Positions 18,083 through 27,604 of a stretch of 64,000 bases of DNA are shown here, piece by piece. The stretch is from NCBI GenBank assembly GCA_947168855.1, contig CAMVNO010000001.1:62001-126000 (forward strand), given 5' to 3'. How positions within the stretch are numbered: position 1 is the first letter of the stretch; every line of letters begins with the position of its first letter. Position numbers and translations under genes: made by a program. This DNA is from an uncultured Clostridia bacterium (GTDB taxonomy: Bacteria; Bacillota; Clostridia; Christensenellales; CAG-138). The notes beneath the pieces were generated by a model. The model was given only the letters and a program-made list of their open reading frames with translations, did no database searches and was not told the origin of the DNA.

Positions 18083-19084
18083 ATGAAGAATTGCAGAATT
18101 GCCGTTGTCGGCGCAACCGGAATGGTCGGGAGAATGTTTTTGACGGTTCTCGAAGAACACGGCATTAAAGCTGAATATGAGCTTTTTGCATCTGCCAAAA
18201 GCGCAGGGACCGAGCTTCCGTTTATGGGTACAGAATTCACGGTATCCGAACTGAAAGAAGACAGCTTCCGGAACAAAGGTTTTACATATGCGCTGTTTTC
18301 CGCCGGCGGTGCGATCAGCGCAAAGTTTGCGCCGCTTGCCGCAGCGTCCGGCGCGATCGTCATTGATAATTCCAGTCAATGGCGCATGGATCCGGAGGTG
18401 CCGCTTGTCGTTCCGGAGGTGAATCCCGAAGCGCTTCAAAGCATTCCGAAGGGCATTGTGGCGAATCCGAACTGCTCGACCATTCAGGCGGTAGTTCCGC
18501 TGAAGGTGCTTGACGACGCGTTTCACATCAAACGGATCGTGTATTCGACGTATCAGGCGGTATCCGGCGCGGGGCAGAAGGGGTATCAGGATCTTGAGGA
18601 CGGCCTCTGCGGCGCGCTTCCGAAAAAGTTTCCGCATCCGATCGCAGGCAACTGCATCCCGCATATCGACGTCTTTCTGGACAACGGGAACACAAAGGAA
18701 GAGCAGAAGATGATCGACGAAACAAAAAAGATCCTGTCCCGACCCGATCTTCGCATCTCGGCAACCTGCGTACGCGTCCCGGTGTATCACGGGCACAGCG
18801 AAAGCATCAACGTTGAATTCGATCAGCCATTCACGCTCGATGAAGTCTATCGCCTGTTTGAAAATACCGAGGGGCTTGTCGTTCGGGATGATCCGAAGAA
18901 CAATGTCTATCCGATGCCGATCGAAGCGGCAGGGACCGATCCCGTTTATGTCGGTCGGATCCGCCGCGACACGTCCGTGGAAAACGGATTGAATTTCTGG
19001 TGCGTTGCGGACAACATCCGCAAAGGCGCCGCGCTGAATGCGGTGCAGATCATGGAGCTTTTGATAAAGGGGGAGAAAAAATGA
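18083..19084 (+). CDS. asd: Aspartate-semialdehyde dehydrogenase
   Basis: A 333-residue NADP enzyme reducing aspartyl phosphate to aspartate semialdehyde for lysine, threonine and diaminopimelate. The N-terminal GATGMVGRMF nucleotide motif and the catalytic ANPNCSTIQ cysteine are present. AGGAGG at 18067-18072 selects ATG 18083 over the upstream in-frame 18023. The end overlaps the dapA start (ATGA). Confidence 0.96.
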   Translation: MKNCRIAVVGATGMVGRMFLTVLEEHGIKAEYELFASAKSAGTELPFMGTEFTVSELKEDSFRNKGFTYALFSAGGAISAKFAPLAAASGAIVIDNSSQWRMDPEVPLVVPEVNPEALQSIPKGIVANPNCSTIQAVVPLKVLDDAFHIKRIVYSTYQAVSGAGQKGYQDLEDGLCGALPKKFPHPIAGNCIPHIDVFLDNGNTKEEQKMIDETKKILSRPDLRISATCVRVPVYHGHSESINVEFDQPFTLDEVYRLFENTEGLVVRDDPKNNVYPMPIEAAGTDPVYVGRIRRDTSVENGLNFWCVADNIRKGAALNAVQIMELLIKGEKK

Positions 19085-19959
19085 GTCTATTTACAGGATC
19101 AGCCGTTGCACTGATCACACCGTTCCACGACGGCGCAGTCGATTATACCGCGATGACCAGACTGATCGAGCTGCAGATCGCTTCCGGCACGGACGCGATC
19201 GTTGCGCTCGGCACAACGGGGGAGGCGGCAACGCTGATGCAGGATGAGCGGGAAGAGGTCATCCGCTTCGTGGTGGAACGCGTTTCCAACCGAATTCCTG
19301 TCATTGTCGGAACCGGCAGCAACAACACCGAGGACGCCATTCAGAAGAGCCGTTTTGCGGAAGCGGTCGGCGCGGACGGACTGCTGATCGTAACGCCGTT
19401 TTATAACAAGACCACGCAGGAAGGGCTTCTTGCGCATTACAGCTCGATCGCGGAGCAGGTCCGGCTTCCGATCATCCTCTATAATGTACCTTCCCGTACG
19501 GGGTTGAACATCAAACCCGAAACGGTAAAAAAGCTTGTGCGTTCCTGCGAAAACATCGTGGGCATCAAGGAAGCCAGCGGAGATATCAGCCAGATCACGC
19601 AGCTTGCGGCGATCTGTCCCGAATGCGATATCTACTCCGGCAACGACGATCAGGTCGTTCCGATCCTTTCGATCGGCGGCAAGGGCGTGATTTCCACGAT
19701 CGCAAACATCCATCCGGAAGCGATGCATATGATGTGCAAGGCGTATGAAGAGGGCGACACGGAAGAAGCAAGACGGCTGCAGCTTGCGCTTCTGCCGCTG
19801 CAGCAGGCGGCATTCTGCGAGGTCAATCCGATCCCGATCAAAACCATGATGGGACTTTTGAAGCTCTGCGATCCGGAGGTCCGTCTGCCGCTCGTCAAGC
19901 CTTCGCTGGAGCATTATGAGCTGATGGAAAACACCCTTCGCGAATACGGAATGCTGTGA
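19081..19959 (+). CDS. dapA: 4-hydroxy-tetrahydrodipicolinate synthase
   Basis: A 292-residue (beta/alpha)8 aldolase condensing pyruvate and aspartate semialdehyde. The motifs GTTGEAATL, YNVPSRTG (catalytic Tyr) and GIKEASGD (Schiff-base Lys) are present. Start 19081 overlaps the asd stop as ATGA. The product also feeds dipicolinic acid synthesis for spores. Confidence 0.96.
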   Translation: MSLFTGSAVALITPFHDGAVDYTAMTRLIELQIASGTDAIVALGTTGEAATLMQDEREEVIRFVVERVSNRIPVIVGTGSNNTEDAIQKSRFAEAVGADGLLIVTPFYNKTTQEGLLAHYSSIAEQVRLPIILYNVPSRTGLNIKPETVKKLVRSCENIVGIKEASGDISQITQLAAICPECDIYSGNDDQVVPILSIGGKGVISTIANIHPEAMHMMCKAYEEGDTEEARRLQLALLPLQQAAFCEVNPIPIKTMMGLLKLCDPEVRLPLVKPSLEHYELMENTLREYGML

Positions 19960-19969
19960 GGAGAACGGC

Positions 19970-20737
19970 GTGAAACGATTGCTGATAAACGGGATCGGCG
20001 GACAGATGGGACATGCGCTTGTAAACGCAATTGCCGATTCCGCCGGAGAATTTGAAATCGCATGCGGGGTCGATCCGTTCTGCAAAACGGAGTTCCCGTT
20101 TCCGATCTATGCTTCGGCTTTCGATGTAAAAGAACCGATCGACGTCGTGATCGACTTTTCCGTTCCGAAGGCAACGGAGGAGATCCTGGCGTATTGTGTG
20201 GATCGGCATATCCCCGCCGTGATCTGTACGACGGCGCTTTCCGACGAACTGATCGCCCGGATTTCCGAAGCAAGCCGGGAAATCCCGATCTTCCGTTCCG
20301 GCAATATGTCGCTCGGGATCAATCTGATGCGCGTGCTTTTGAAACAGGCGCGACAGACGCTCGGCGACGCTTTTGACATCGAGATCGTCGAAACGCATCA
20401 CAACCGCAAAAAGGACGCGCCGAGCGGAACTGCGCTGATGCTTGCCGACGCGATCCGCGAAGCGGACGGAATTGCGCATCCATACGTTTACGGGCGCAGC
20501 GAGAAGGACCGCAGAAGAGCACCCGGAGAGATCGGATTCCACAGCATTCGCGGCGGAACGATCGTCGGTCAGCATGAGGTTCGGTTTCTCGGACAGGACG
20601 AAGAGATTTCCATCCGCCACGAAGCCTATTCCAAACGCGTGTTTGCCGTCGGTGCGCTGCGCGCGGCACAGTACCTGACGACGAAGGAAAACGGTCTGTA
20701 TTCCATGGAGGATCTGGTTTCCGAATTGCTGAACTGA
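19970..20737 (+). CDS. dapB: 4-hydroxy-tetrahydrodipicolinate reductase
   Basis: A 255-residue enzyme reducing hydroxy-tetrahydrodipicolinate with NAD(P)H. The N-terminal dinucleotide motif reads INGIGGQMG and the catalytic motif ETHHNRKKDAPSGTA carries the active-site His and Lys. It starts with GTG after GAGGAG. It is the last gene of the asd-dapA-dapB operon and is followed by a terminator. Confidence 0.95.
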   Translation: MKRLLINGIGGQMGHALVNAIADSAGEFEIACGVDPFCKTEFPFPIYASAFDVKEPIDVVIDFSVPKATEEILAYCVDRHIPAVICTTALSDELIARISEASREIPIFRSGNMSLGINLMRVLLKQARQTLGDAFDIEIVETHHNRKKDAPSGTALMLADAIREADGIAHPYVYGRSEKDRRRAPGEIGFHSIRGGTIVGQHEVRFLGQDEEISIRHEAYSKRVFAVGALRAAQYLTTKENGLYSMEDLVSELLN

Positions 20738-20750
20738 ACATGACTTTCCG

Positions 20751-20774
20751 GAACGGCGTAATGCCGTTCTTTTT
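20751..20774 (+). terminator. Terminator after dapB
   Basis: GAACGGC/GCCGTTC stem with a GTAAT loop, then T-rich sequence. Confidence 0.8.
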
Positions 20775-20775
20775 G

Positions 20776-20805
20776 TTGCGTATTTGTTTTATACTGTGCT
20801 ATAAT
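20776..20805 (+). promoter_or_regulatory. Sigma-A promoter of dnaE
   Basis: TTGCGT (20776-20781), 18-bp spacer, TATAAT (20800-20805), about 40 bases before the GTG start at 20845 with GGAGG. Confidence 0.65.
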
Positions 20806-20844
20806 ATATCGAAATGTGTATCTCTTGCGTAATTTGGAGGCACC

Positions 20845-23800
20845 GTGAAACCGTTTGTTCATCTGCATGTCCATACCCAATACAGTCTGCTCGACGGCGC
20901 TTCGCGCATTCCGGAGCTTGTGAAGCGCGCAAAGGAACTCGGACAGACTGCAATTGCCATCACGGACCACGGCGTGATGTACGGCGTGATCGACTTTTAC
21001 CGTGCCTGTCAGGCGGAAGGGATCAAACCGATCCTCGGCATGGAAACCTATGTCGCCAAAGGGAAATACGACGCGCAGGACGCAAAGGACCGGGATTCCG
21101 CGCATCTGATCCTTCTTGCCAAGAATCAGATCGGATACCGGAATCTGATGCTGCTTTCCTCCGAGGCGTTCATTCACGGCTTCTACTATAAACCTCGGAT
21201 CGACTATGATCTGCTGCGAGAACATCACGAAGGACTGATCTGCCTTTCCGCATGCCTTGCGGGCGATATTCCGCAGGCGTTTTTACGCGGGCAGGACGAG
21301 CGCGCATATGAGATCGCGCGAATGCTCAAAGAGACTTTCGGCGAGGATTTCTACATTGAGCTGCAGAACCACGGCATCCCGGAGCAGCAGGAGGTCCTTC
21401 CGAAGCTGCGTATACTCGCGAAAACGCTCGGCATCAAAACGGTTGCCACCAACGACATTCACTATGTCAAAAAGGACGACGCCGACGCGCAGGACGTTCT
21501 TTTGTGCATTCAGACGCAGCGTTTCGTTGACGAAACGGATCGGATGCGGATGGAAACCGCCGAGTTTTATCTGAAATCCTATGACGAAATGACGGAAGCG
21601 CTGCCGGACGATCCGGAAGCGCTCGACACGACCAACGAGATCGCGGATAAATGCAGCGTCGAGATTCAATTCGGCGTTCGCAGACTGCCGCATTTCACTG
21701 CGCCGGACGGGATGGATAACGACGTATTCCTGCGCAAGCTCTGCGCGGAAGGCATGCAGCGCAAGATGCCGAACGCAGGCAGGGAAGCGCATGACCGGCT
21801 CGAGTATGAGCTCTCCGTCATCGAAAAGATGGGATTCGTCGATTATTATCTGATCGTCTGGGATTTCATTCATTACGCCAAGACGCACGACATCATGGTC
21901 GGTCCCGGCAGAGGCAGCGGAGCGGCTTCGCTTGCCGCGTATTTCCTCGATATCACCGACGTCGATCCGCTGAAATATAATCTGCTCTTTGAACGATTCC
22001 TGAATCCGGAACGCGTTTCCATGCCGGATTTCGACGTCGATTTCTGCTATGAACGCCGACAGGAAGTCATTGACTACGTCGGCGAAAAATACGGCGAAGG
22101 GCACGTCGCGCAGATCATCACCTTCGGAACGATGGCGGCAAAAGCCGTCGTACGCGACGTCGCGCGCGTTTTGCGTGTGCCGTACGCCGACGCGGACAAG
22201 CTCGCGAAGCTGATCCCGAATGTGCTGAAGATCACCCTGCCCGAAGCGATTCAGATGAACACGGAGCTCAAGGCGCTGTATGACAACGATGAGACCATGC
22301 GTCACGTGCTGGACCTGTCCATGAAACTCGAAGGACTTCCGCGCCACAGTTCCACGCACGCTGCCGGCGTCGTGATCTCCGGCGTTCCGCTGAATACGGT
22401 CGTACCGCTGATCAGCAACGAAGGCGCGCTGACCACGCAGTTCCCGATGACGACGCTGGAAGAGCTCGGACTGCTCAAGATGGACTTTCTCGGTCTCAGA
22501 ACGCTGACGATCATCCGCGACGCCTTGAACTTCATCCGGCAGGAAGGGAAGCCGGTCCCGGATTTTTCCAAGAACGATTTCGACGATCCCGGCGTTTGGG
22601 AAATGATTTCGGCAGGCGACACGGACGCCGTGTTCCAGTTGGAATCCGGCGGCATGCGGCAGTTCATGATGCAGCTGCGCCCCGACTGTTTTGAGGACCT
22701 GATCGCAGGCATTTCGCTGTACCGTCCCGGTCCCATGGAGCAGATTCCGCGCTACATTCGCGGCAAGCACGAGGGCAACATCGAATATGCGCATCCGCTG
22801 ATGGAGCCGATCCTGAAGAACACCTACGGCTGTATGGTCTATCAGGAGCAGGTCATGGAGATCGTACGTTCGCTCGCGGGCTACAGCTACGGGCGCAGCG
22901 ACCTTGTCCGCCGCGCCATGTCAAAGAAAAAGCACGACGTCATGGCAAAGGAACGCACGTTCTTCGTGTATGGCACGGAAGGCGTTGACGGCGCGATCAA
23001 GCGCGGCGTACCGGAGGACGTCGCGAACCATATCTTTGACGAGATGATGGACTTCGCGTCCTATGCGTTCAACAAAGCGCATGCGGCATGCTACGCAGTC
23101 GTTGCGTATCGCACGGCATATCTGAAACGCTATTATCCGACCGAACTCTTTGCCGCAACGATCAACGGCTATCGGCAGAATACCGACAGTGTCGCCGCTT
23201 ATGTGTATTCGGCACGAAAGCTCGGGATCAGAATCCTTCCGCCGGACGTGAACAAGTCCATGGCGCTGTTTCATGTCGAAAACAATGCGATCCGTTTCGG
23301 GCTGTCTTCCGTTCGCAACGTTTCCGAAAACGTCATGCGCGACGTTGTGCAGGACCGCAAAGAACACGGTCTGTTCCAAAGCTTTGAGGACTTTGTGAAC
23401 CGAACCCACGGGCTCAACAAGCGAATGCTCGAAGGACTGATCGCCGCCGGTTGTTTCGATGAAATGGGTTATACGCGCAGCAGTCTGCTTGCCGTCTACG
23501 CACAGGCGCTCGACGCGGCGCAGCGCGCACAGAAGACGCGCGAATCCGGTCAGCTTTCACTGTTTGATCTGGACCTTGGCAGCGATATATCCATGCAGTC
23601 GACATTTGCCATTCCGAATATGCCCGAGATGACGCATTCCGCTCTGCTCGCAAAGGAACGGGAAGCGACAGGGCTGTATCTGTCCGGACATCCGCTGGAT
23701 TCTTTCGTCGGCGCATTGGAACGCCTTCCGTTTACCGTGCAGCAGCTTTCCGAAGCGGACGGGAGCGGGGAAATCAAAGATGAAATGCTCGTGACGGTCG

Positions 23801-24261
23801 GCGGCATGCTCACAAACTGCAAGCAGCGTCCGACCAAGAGCGGCAGCGGGCTTATCGGACTCGGGAATCTCGAGGGACATTCCGGCACGGTCGAACTGAT
23901 GCTGTTCCCGAGAGCGCTGCAGGCCTGCTCTGCGCAGTTTTTTGATGAAAACATTGTGGAAATCACCGGCCGCATCTCGATCCGTGAGGATCGCGCCAAT
24001 TCAATTCTGGTCGATTCGTTAAGCTCGCTCAAAGATGCGATGCAGACGCTTTACATTCGGCTTCCGTATCTCAATGCAGAGCAGCAGAAGCGCGTCCGAC
24101 TGATCACGCATTCCTATCCGGGGAGCACGAATCTGGTGCTCTTTGATACGGCAAAGAAGATCGCCAAAGGCGCGCCGAAGGATTGGGCGGTCAATCCGAG
24201 CGATTCGCTCTTACGAGCGCTGAAAGCCGAGTTTGGCGAGGAGAACGTGGTGCTGAAATGA
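20845..24261 (+). CDS. dnaE: DNA polymerase III alpha subunit
   Basis: An 1138-residue C-family replicative polymerase. The N-terminal PHP domain has its metal motifs apparently intact (HLHVHTQYS, ITDHG, METY, NDIHY). The polymerase core has GPGRGSGAAS and the catalytic MPDFDVDF, and the helix-hairpin-helix and OB-fold regions follow. It starts with GTG at GGAGG. Firmicutes usually also carry polC; this would be the error-prone or lagging-strand primer-extending enzyme. The stop overlaps rlmD (ATGA). Confidence 0.95.
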   Translation: MKPFVHLHVHTQYSLLDGASRIPELVKRAKELGQTAIAITDHGVMYGVIDFYRACQAEGIKPILGMETYVAKGKYDAQDAKDRDSAHLILLAKNQIGYRNLMLLSSEAFIHGFYYKPRIDYDLLREHHEGLICLSACLAGDIPQAFLRGQDERAYEIARMLKETFGEDFYIELQNHGIPEQQEVLPKLRILAKTLGIKTVATNDIHYVKKDDADAQDVLLCIQTQRFVDETDRMRMETAEFYLKSYDEMTEALPDDPEALDTTNEIADKCSVEIQFGVRRLPHFTAPDGMDNDVFLRKLCAEGMQRKMPNAGREAHDRLEYELSVIEKMGFVDYYLIVWDFIHYAKTHDIMVGPGRGSGAASLAAYFLDITDVDPLKYNLLFERFLNPERVSMPDFDVDFCYERRQEVIDYVGEKYGEGHVAQIITFGTMAAKAVVRDVARVLRVPYADADKLAKLIPNVLKITLPEAIQMNTELKALYDNDETMRHVLDLSMKLEGLPRHSSTHAAGVVISGVPLNTVVPLISNEGALTTQFPMTTLEELGLLKMDFLGLRTLTIIRDALNFIRQEGKPVPDFSKNDFDDPGVWEMISAGDTDAVFQLESGGMRQFMMQLRPDCFEDLIAGISLYRPGPMEQIPRYIRGKHEGNIEYAHPLMEPILKNTYGCMVYQEQVMEIVRSLAGYSYGRSDLVRRAMSKKKHDVMAKERTFFVYGTEGVDGAIKRGVPEDVANHIFDEMMDFASYAFNKAHAACYAVVAYRTAYLKRYYPTELFAATINGYRQNTDSVAAYVYSARKLGIRILPPDVNKSMALFHVENNAIRFGLSSVRNVSENVMRDVVQDRKEHGLFQSFEDFVNRTHGLNKRMLEGLIAAGCFDEMGYTRSSLLAVYAQALDAAQRAQKTRESGQLSLFDLDLGSDISMQSTFAIPNMPEMTHSALLAKEREATGLYLSGHPLDSFVGALERLPFTVQQLSEADGSGEIKDEMLVTVGGMLTNCKQRPTKSGSGLIGLGNLEGHSGTVELMLFPRALQACSAQFFDENIVEITGRISIREDRANSILVDSLSSLKDAMQTLYIRLPYLNAEQQKRVRLITHSYPGSTNLVLFDTAKKIAKGAPKDWAVNPSDSLLRALKAEFGEENVVLK

Positions 24262-25667
24262 AACAGGTCAATCCGTTTCAAAAGAATCAGGAGCTGACGC
24301 TTGAAATCACGGGCGTAACAAGCGAAGGACAGGGCGTCGCACGATGCGACGGCGTGGCGTTCTTCGTTCCGTTTGCGCTGCCCGGAGAGACTGTAAAAGC
24401 GCATATCATCAAGGTCGAGAAGAAATACTGCGTCGCAAAGATCGTTGATCTTCTGACCGCATCCGTGCATCGCGTCACGCCGATGTGTGAAGCCTATGAA
24501 AAATGCGGCGGCTGCGCGTTGATGCACATGGACTATGCGGAACAGCTCAAGACCAAAACGCAGATCGTAAAGGACTGTCTCGAACGCCTCGGCGGGTTTA
24601 CGGGCGTTGAAGTGCGGCCGGCGATCGGTATGGACAATCCGTGGCGCTATCGCAACAAAGGCAGCTTTCCGATCGACTTTGTCGACGGTTCCGCCGCGTT
24701 CGGATTCTACGCCGAGCGGAGTCACCGTCTGATCCCGCTCTTTGACTGTCCGATCGAGGATACGCGTATCACGGCGCTTGCAAGGACCGTGACCGAATGG
24801 GCAAACCGCAACCACGTACGCGTCTATGACGAAACGACGGGGAAGGGGTGTCTTCGGGCTTGCGTGATTCGTATTGCTTCGACAGGCGAACGCATGGTCG
24901 CCGTTGTAACGAAAGGCGAGCTTCCGGCAAAAGATCCGCTCGTGAAAATGATCGACGTCGAGTCGCTGTACCATAACCGCAACGACCGGAACACGAATGT
25001 CCTCTTCGGTGATCGTTTCACGCTTCTAAAAGGCAAGCCGCAGATCACGGAACTGCAGGGCGGTCTCCGCTTTGCCGTCAGCCCGCAGAGCTTTCTGCAG
25101 GTCAATCCGGAACAGACAAAGAAGCTTTACGATACCGCGATCCGTTTGCTGGATCCCAAACCGGATCAAACCATCGCGGACGTTTACTGCGGGATCGGTA
25201 CGATCTCGCTTGCGATTGCAAAGCATGCGGGCAAGGTCATCGGGATCGAATGCGTTCCGGAAGCGATCGAGGATGCGAAAAAGAACGCCGAAAGCAACGG
25301 CATCAGCAACGCGGACTTTCTCTGCGGACTTGCCGAGGACGTGCTTCCTGATTTGGTTAAGAAAGGTATGCGCCCCGACGCGATCGTGATCGACCCGCCA
25401 CGAAAGGGGTGCGAGGAGCAGGTCCTTTCAGCGATCGCGGAAAGCGGCGTCAACCGCGTCGTCTATGTGTCCTGCAATCCGGCGACGCTGGCGCGTGACG
25501 CGAAAATCCTTTCGACGTACGGTTTTACGATTCGTTACGTCCAGCCGGTCGATATGTTCCCGCACACGCAGCATGTGGAAACTGTATGCTGCTTGTACCA
25601 CCAAAAGAAAGACTTCATTTTCGTACCGTATGAACCGAAAGATGCGAGCTATATAAAACAGCGCTAA
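24258..25667 (+). CDS. rlmD: 23S rRNA (uracil-5-)-methyltransferase, RlmD/RlmCD family
   Basis: A 469-residue SAM enzyme methylating uracil C5 in 23S rRNA. An N-terminal TRAM domain (about 1-60) is followed by the iron-sulphur cysteines C...CGGC (CEAYEKCGGC, about 76-85). The SAM motif is DVYCGIGTIS and the catalytic cysteine is in VYVSCNPATLARD. The C-terminal tail reaches about 20 residues past the usual HVETVCLL. ATG 24258 overlaps the dnaE stop; the frame opens earlier at 24183 but without a ribosome site. Confidence 0.93.
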   Translation: MKQVNPFQKNQELTLEITGVTSEGQGVARCDGVAFFVPFALPGETVKAHIIKVEKKYCVAKIVDLLTASVHRVTPMCEAYEKCGGCALMHMDYAEQLKTKTQIVKDCLERLGGFTGVEVRPAIGMDNPWRYRNKGSFPIDFVDGSAAFGFYAERSHRLIPLFDCPIEDTRITALARTVTEWANRNHVRVYDETTGKGCLRACVIRIASTGERMVAVVTKGELPAKDPLVKMIDVESLYHNRNDRNTNVLFGDRFTLLKGKPQITELQGGLRFAVSPQSFLQVNPEQTKKLYDTAIRLLDPKPDQTIADVYCGIGTISLAIAKHAGKVIGIECVPEAIEDAKKNAESNGISNADFLCGLAEDVLPDLVKKGMRPDAIVIDPPRKGCEEQVLSAIAESGVNRVVYVSCNPATLARDAKILSTYGFTIRYVQPVDMFPHTQHVETVCCLYHQKKDFIFVPYEPKDASYIKQR

Positions 25668-25691
25668 AAACAAAAGAATAGGAGAGCAGCC

Positions 25692-26108
25692 ATGAAAAGA
25701 CTAAGTATTGAAGCAGAACAAATAATGAAAGAACGTTTTGGAAAAGACAGCGTGATCGCTTTAGCAACAGAAGAAAATGGAATCCCATATGTCCGTTATG
25801 TGAATGCATATTATGAGGATGAATGCTTTTATGTTATTACCTACGCACTTTCGAACAAAATGCAGCAAATTCGCAATAACCCTGTTGTAGCAGTTACTGG
25901 AGAATGGTTTACTGCACATGGAAAAGGAATTAATCTGGGTTATTTTGAAAAACCAGAGAATAAGCATATAGCGGCAAAGCTAAGAGATGTTTTTGCGGAA
26001 TGGATCGACAATGGACATAATGATTTTTCCGATGAAAACACGATCATCCTGTGTATCAGATTGACAGATGGATTATTGCTCTCGCATGGTACAAGGTACG
26101 TATTTTAG
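25692..26108 (+). CDS. Pyridoxamine 5'-phosphate oxidase-like flavoprotein
   Basis: A 138-residue split-barrel protein related to flavin/heme-binding PNPOx-like families (VIALATEENGIPYVRYVNAYY at the N-terminus, then NPVVAVTGEWF). Substrate unknown. Base composition is clearly AT-richer than in rlmD before it, and codon use shifts (many AAT, ATT, AGA codons), which suggests recent acquisition. GGAGAG precedes the ATG. It opens an accessory island that runs to about 28.2 kb. Confidence 0.75.
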   Translation: MKRLSIEAEQIMKERFGKDSVIALATEENGIPYVRYVNAYYEDECFYVITYALSNKMQQIRNNPVVAVTGEWFTAHGKGINLGYFEKPENKHIAAKLRDVFAEWIDNGHNDFSDENTIILCIRLTDGLLLSHGTRYVF

Positions 26109-26152
26109 TTGCTGCCTTCGAATATGTTGACCTGTTTCTTCGGTTGTAGTCA

Positions 26153-26180
26153 GTTGAGACGGTGGTATTAATGACAAAAA
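26153..26180 (+). repeat. Intergenic repeat copy 1 (partial)
   Basis: GTTGAGACGG followed by TGGTATTAATGACAAAA resembles the right half of the repeats at 27547 and 28142. A separate GTTGACC core lies at 26126-26132, interrupted by extra sequence. It sits before the first GNAT gene. Confidence 0.45.
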
Positions 26181-26201
26181 CTGATGATGGAGAAAAATAA
26201 T

Positions 26202-26699
26202 ATGATACATTTGGAAAAAATCGATTCAACTAACATATGGGAAATTGTTGATTTGAAGGTGTTCAAATCTCAGAAACACTTCGTTGCTGCAAACTGGGTA
26301 AGTATCGTCCAAGCTTACGGTGTTAGGGATTCGACCACAGCTGCGTTTCCGTTTGCAATCTATAACGACAAAAGACCGGTTGGATTCCTGATGATCGGTT
26401 TTAACGAGGCTGCGCTGTATGAAAACTGGGATGACGTTGAAGCGCCAAAGTCACTGGTCAACAATTACTCCCTTTGGCGTTTGATGATTGACAAGCGATA
26501 TCAAAGACGCGGTTACGGCAGGGAAGCGATAAAACTGGCTCTTGACTTTATCAGAACGTGGCCCTGCGGAAAAGCTGAATATTGCTCCCTTTCTTACGAG
26601 CCTGAGAACGAGGCAGCAAGAGAGTTATACCGTTCCTTAGGCTTTATTGAAAATGGCGAAATGGATGGTGACGAAATCGTCGCAGTATTGAAGCTGTAA
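26202..26699 (+). CDS. GNAT acetyltransferase (PaiA/BltD-like), paralogue 1
   Basis: A 165-residue acetyltransferase. The acetyl-CoA loop is in the motif RYQRRGYGREAIKLALDF and the C-terminal strand in LGFIENGEM. The N-terminal part (IHLEKIDSTNIWEIVDLKV, then FVAANW) is shared with two other genes at 27605 and 45607, so the three are paralogues. Likely substrates are polyamines or small amines by family. GGAG at 26188 favours ATG 26202 over 26184. Confidence 0.85.
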   Translation: MIHLEKIDSTNIWEIVDLKVFKSQKHFVAANWVSIVQAYGVRDSTTAAFPFAIYNDKRPVGFLMIGFNEAALYENWDDVEAPKSLVNNYSLWRLMIDKRYQRRGYGREAIKLALDFIRTWPCGKAEYCSLSYEPENEAARELYRSLGFIENGEMDGDEIVAVLKL

Positions 26700-26717
26700 A
26701 GCAAACGGAGGTTATGT

Positions 26718-27458
26718 ATGATCCTTTTTTTGACAGGCAACACGTTCAGAGACAGAACGGGGTGCGAAGATAAAGCCGAGATGATTCCTGACAACCATTT
26801 GATAGATGAAATGCAGAAAGTGTTTCCTGTTCCGTGCCGCGCGCTATATTTTTGCGACGATTATGACGATGAAGAAGACGGCGCGTGGTTTGATGAGCTC
26901 TCTGAAGATATCAGAGACGGCTTTGAGTACTCAGGATTTCAGTTTGAGAGCTTTATCTGTGTGGACGGCAGGAACGCTTCACAGGCAGAGGAGCTGATCC
27001 GGCAAGCGAATTTTATCATTCTCGGCGGCGGGCACACGCCGTCGCAGAATCGTTTTTTCAAAGGAATAGGGCTTGCTGATCTGTTGAAAGCCTATGACGG
27101 TGTCATTTGGGCGATCAGCGCCGGAAGCATGAACTGCGCCGAAACCGTTTATGCCGCACCAGAGGAGGACGGCGAAGCGGTCGATCCCGCGTATAAAAGA
27201 TTCCTGACAGGACTCGGTCTTACAAAGACCACGATCTTGCCGCATTACAATTATTGGAAAGATAAAACACTCGACGGGTTCGATTATATCAATGAGATAG
27301 TCCTTCCTGACAGCATGGGAAAAACTTTCTATTACATTTCAGACGGCAGCTACATTCTGGTAAAGGACTGCATAGAGGAATTGAGAGGCGAGGCGTACAT
27401 CGTACACGACGGTAAGATCAAACATTTCTCTGCATATGGTGACAGCGTATTGCTATGA
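26718..27458 (+). CDS. Peptidase S51 (dipeptidase E-like) family protein
   Basis: A 246-residue protein of the class I glutamine amidotransferase-like fold. The oxyanion motif GGGHTPSQNRFF and the nucleophile elbow WAISAGSMNCA with its Ser are present, and a late His (LPHYNY) fits the catalytic triad. The family includes Asp-specific dipeptidase E and cyanophycinase. CGGAGG precedes the ATG, and it follows the GNAT gene by 18 bases, so they are co-transcribed. Confidence 0.82.
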   Translation: MILFLTGNTFRDRTGCEDKAEMIPDNHLIDEMQKVFPVPCRALYFCDDYDDEEDGAWFDELSEDIRDGFEYSGFQFESFICVDGRNASQAEELIRQANFIILGGGHTPSQNRFFKGIGLADLLKAYDGVIWAISAGSMNCAETVYAAPEEDGEAVDPAYKRFLTGLGLTKTTILPHYNYWKDKTLDGFDYINEIVLPDSMGKTFYYISDGSYILVKDCIEELRGEAYIVHDGKIKHFSAYGDSVLL

Positions 27459-27513
27459 TCACACACAGATATAAACCGGTCGACATCATAGGCTTTACGA
27501 GGCCGGTCGTGAC

Positions 27514-27549
27514 AACAGCGTTGATAACGGCATTTTTATTCACGCTGTT
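27514..27549. repeat. Inverted repeat before the second GNAT gene
   Basis: AACAGCGT (27514-27521) and ACGCTGTT (27542-27549), a perfect 8-bp stem with a 20-base AT-rich loop. Its right arm runs into the interspersed repeat at 27547. Confidence 0.5.
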
Positions 27550-27571
27550 GACCTAAGGCACGTCGAGACGG
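27547..27571 (+). repeat. Intergenic repeat copy 2
   Basis: GTTGACCTAAGGCACGTCGA followed by GACGG. It matches the copy at 28142-28166 at 22 of 25 positions and lies 34 bases before a GNAT start. Confidence 0.65.
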
Positions 27572-27604
27572 TAATATTGATAAGGACAAAAGGGGGAATT
27601 CATC

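Noticed and set aside
20845..24261. Proofreading function of the DnaE PHP domain as a special finding
   Set aside because: The metal motifs look intact, but intact PHP motifs are common in bacterial DnaE proteins, so this alone is not unusual.
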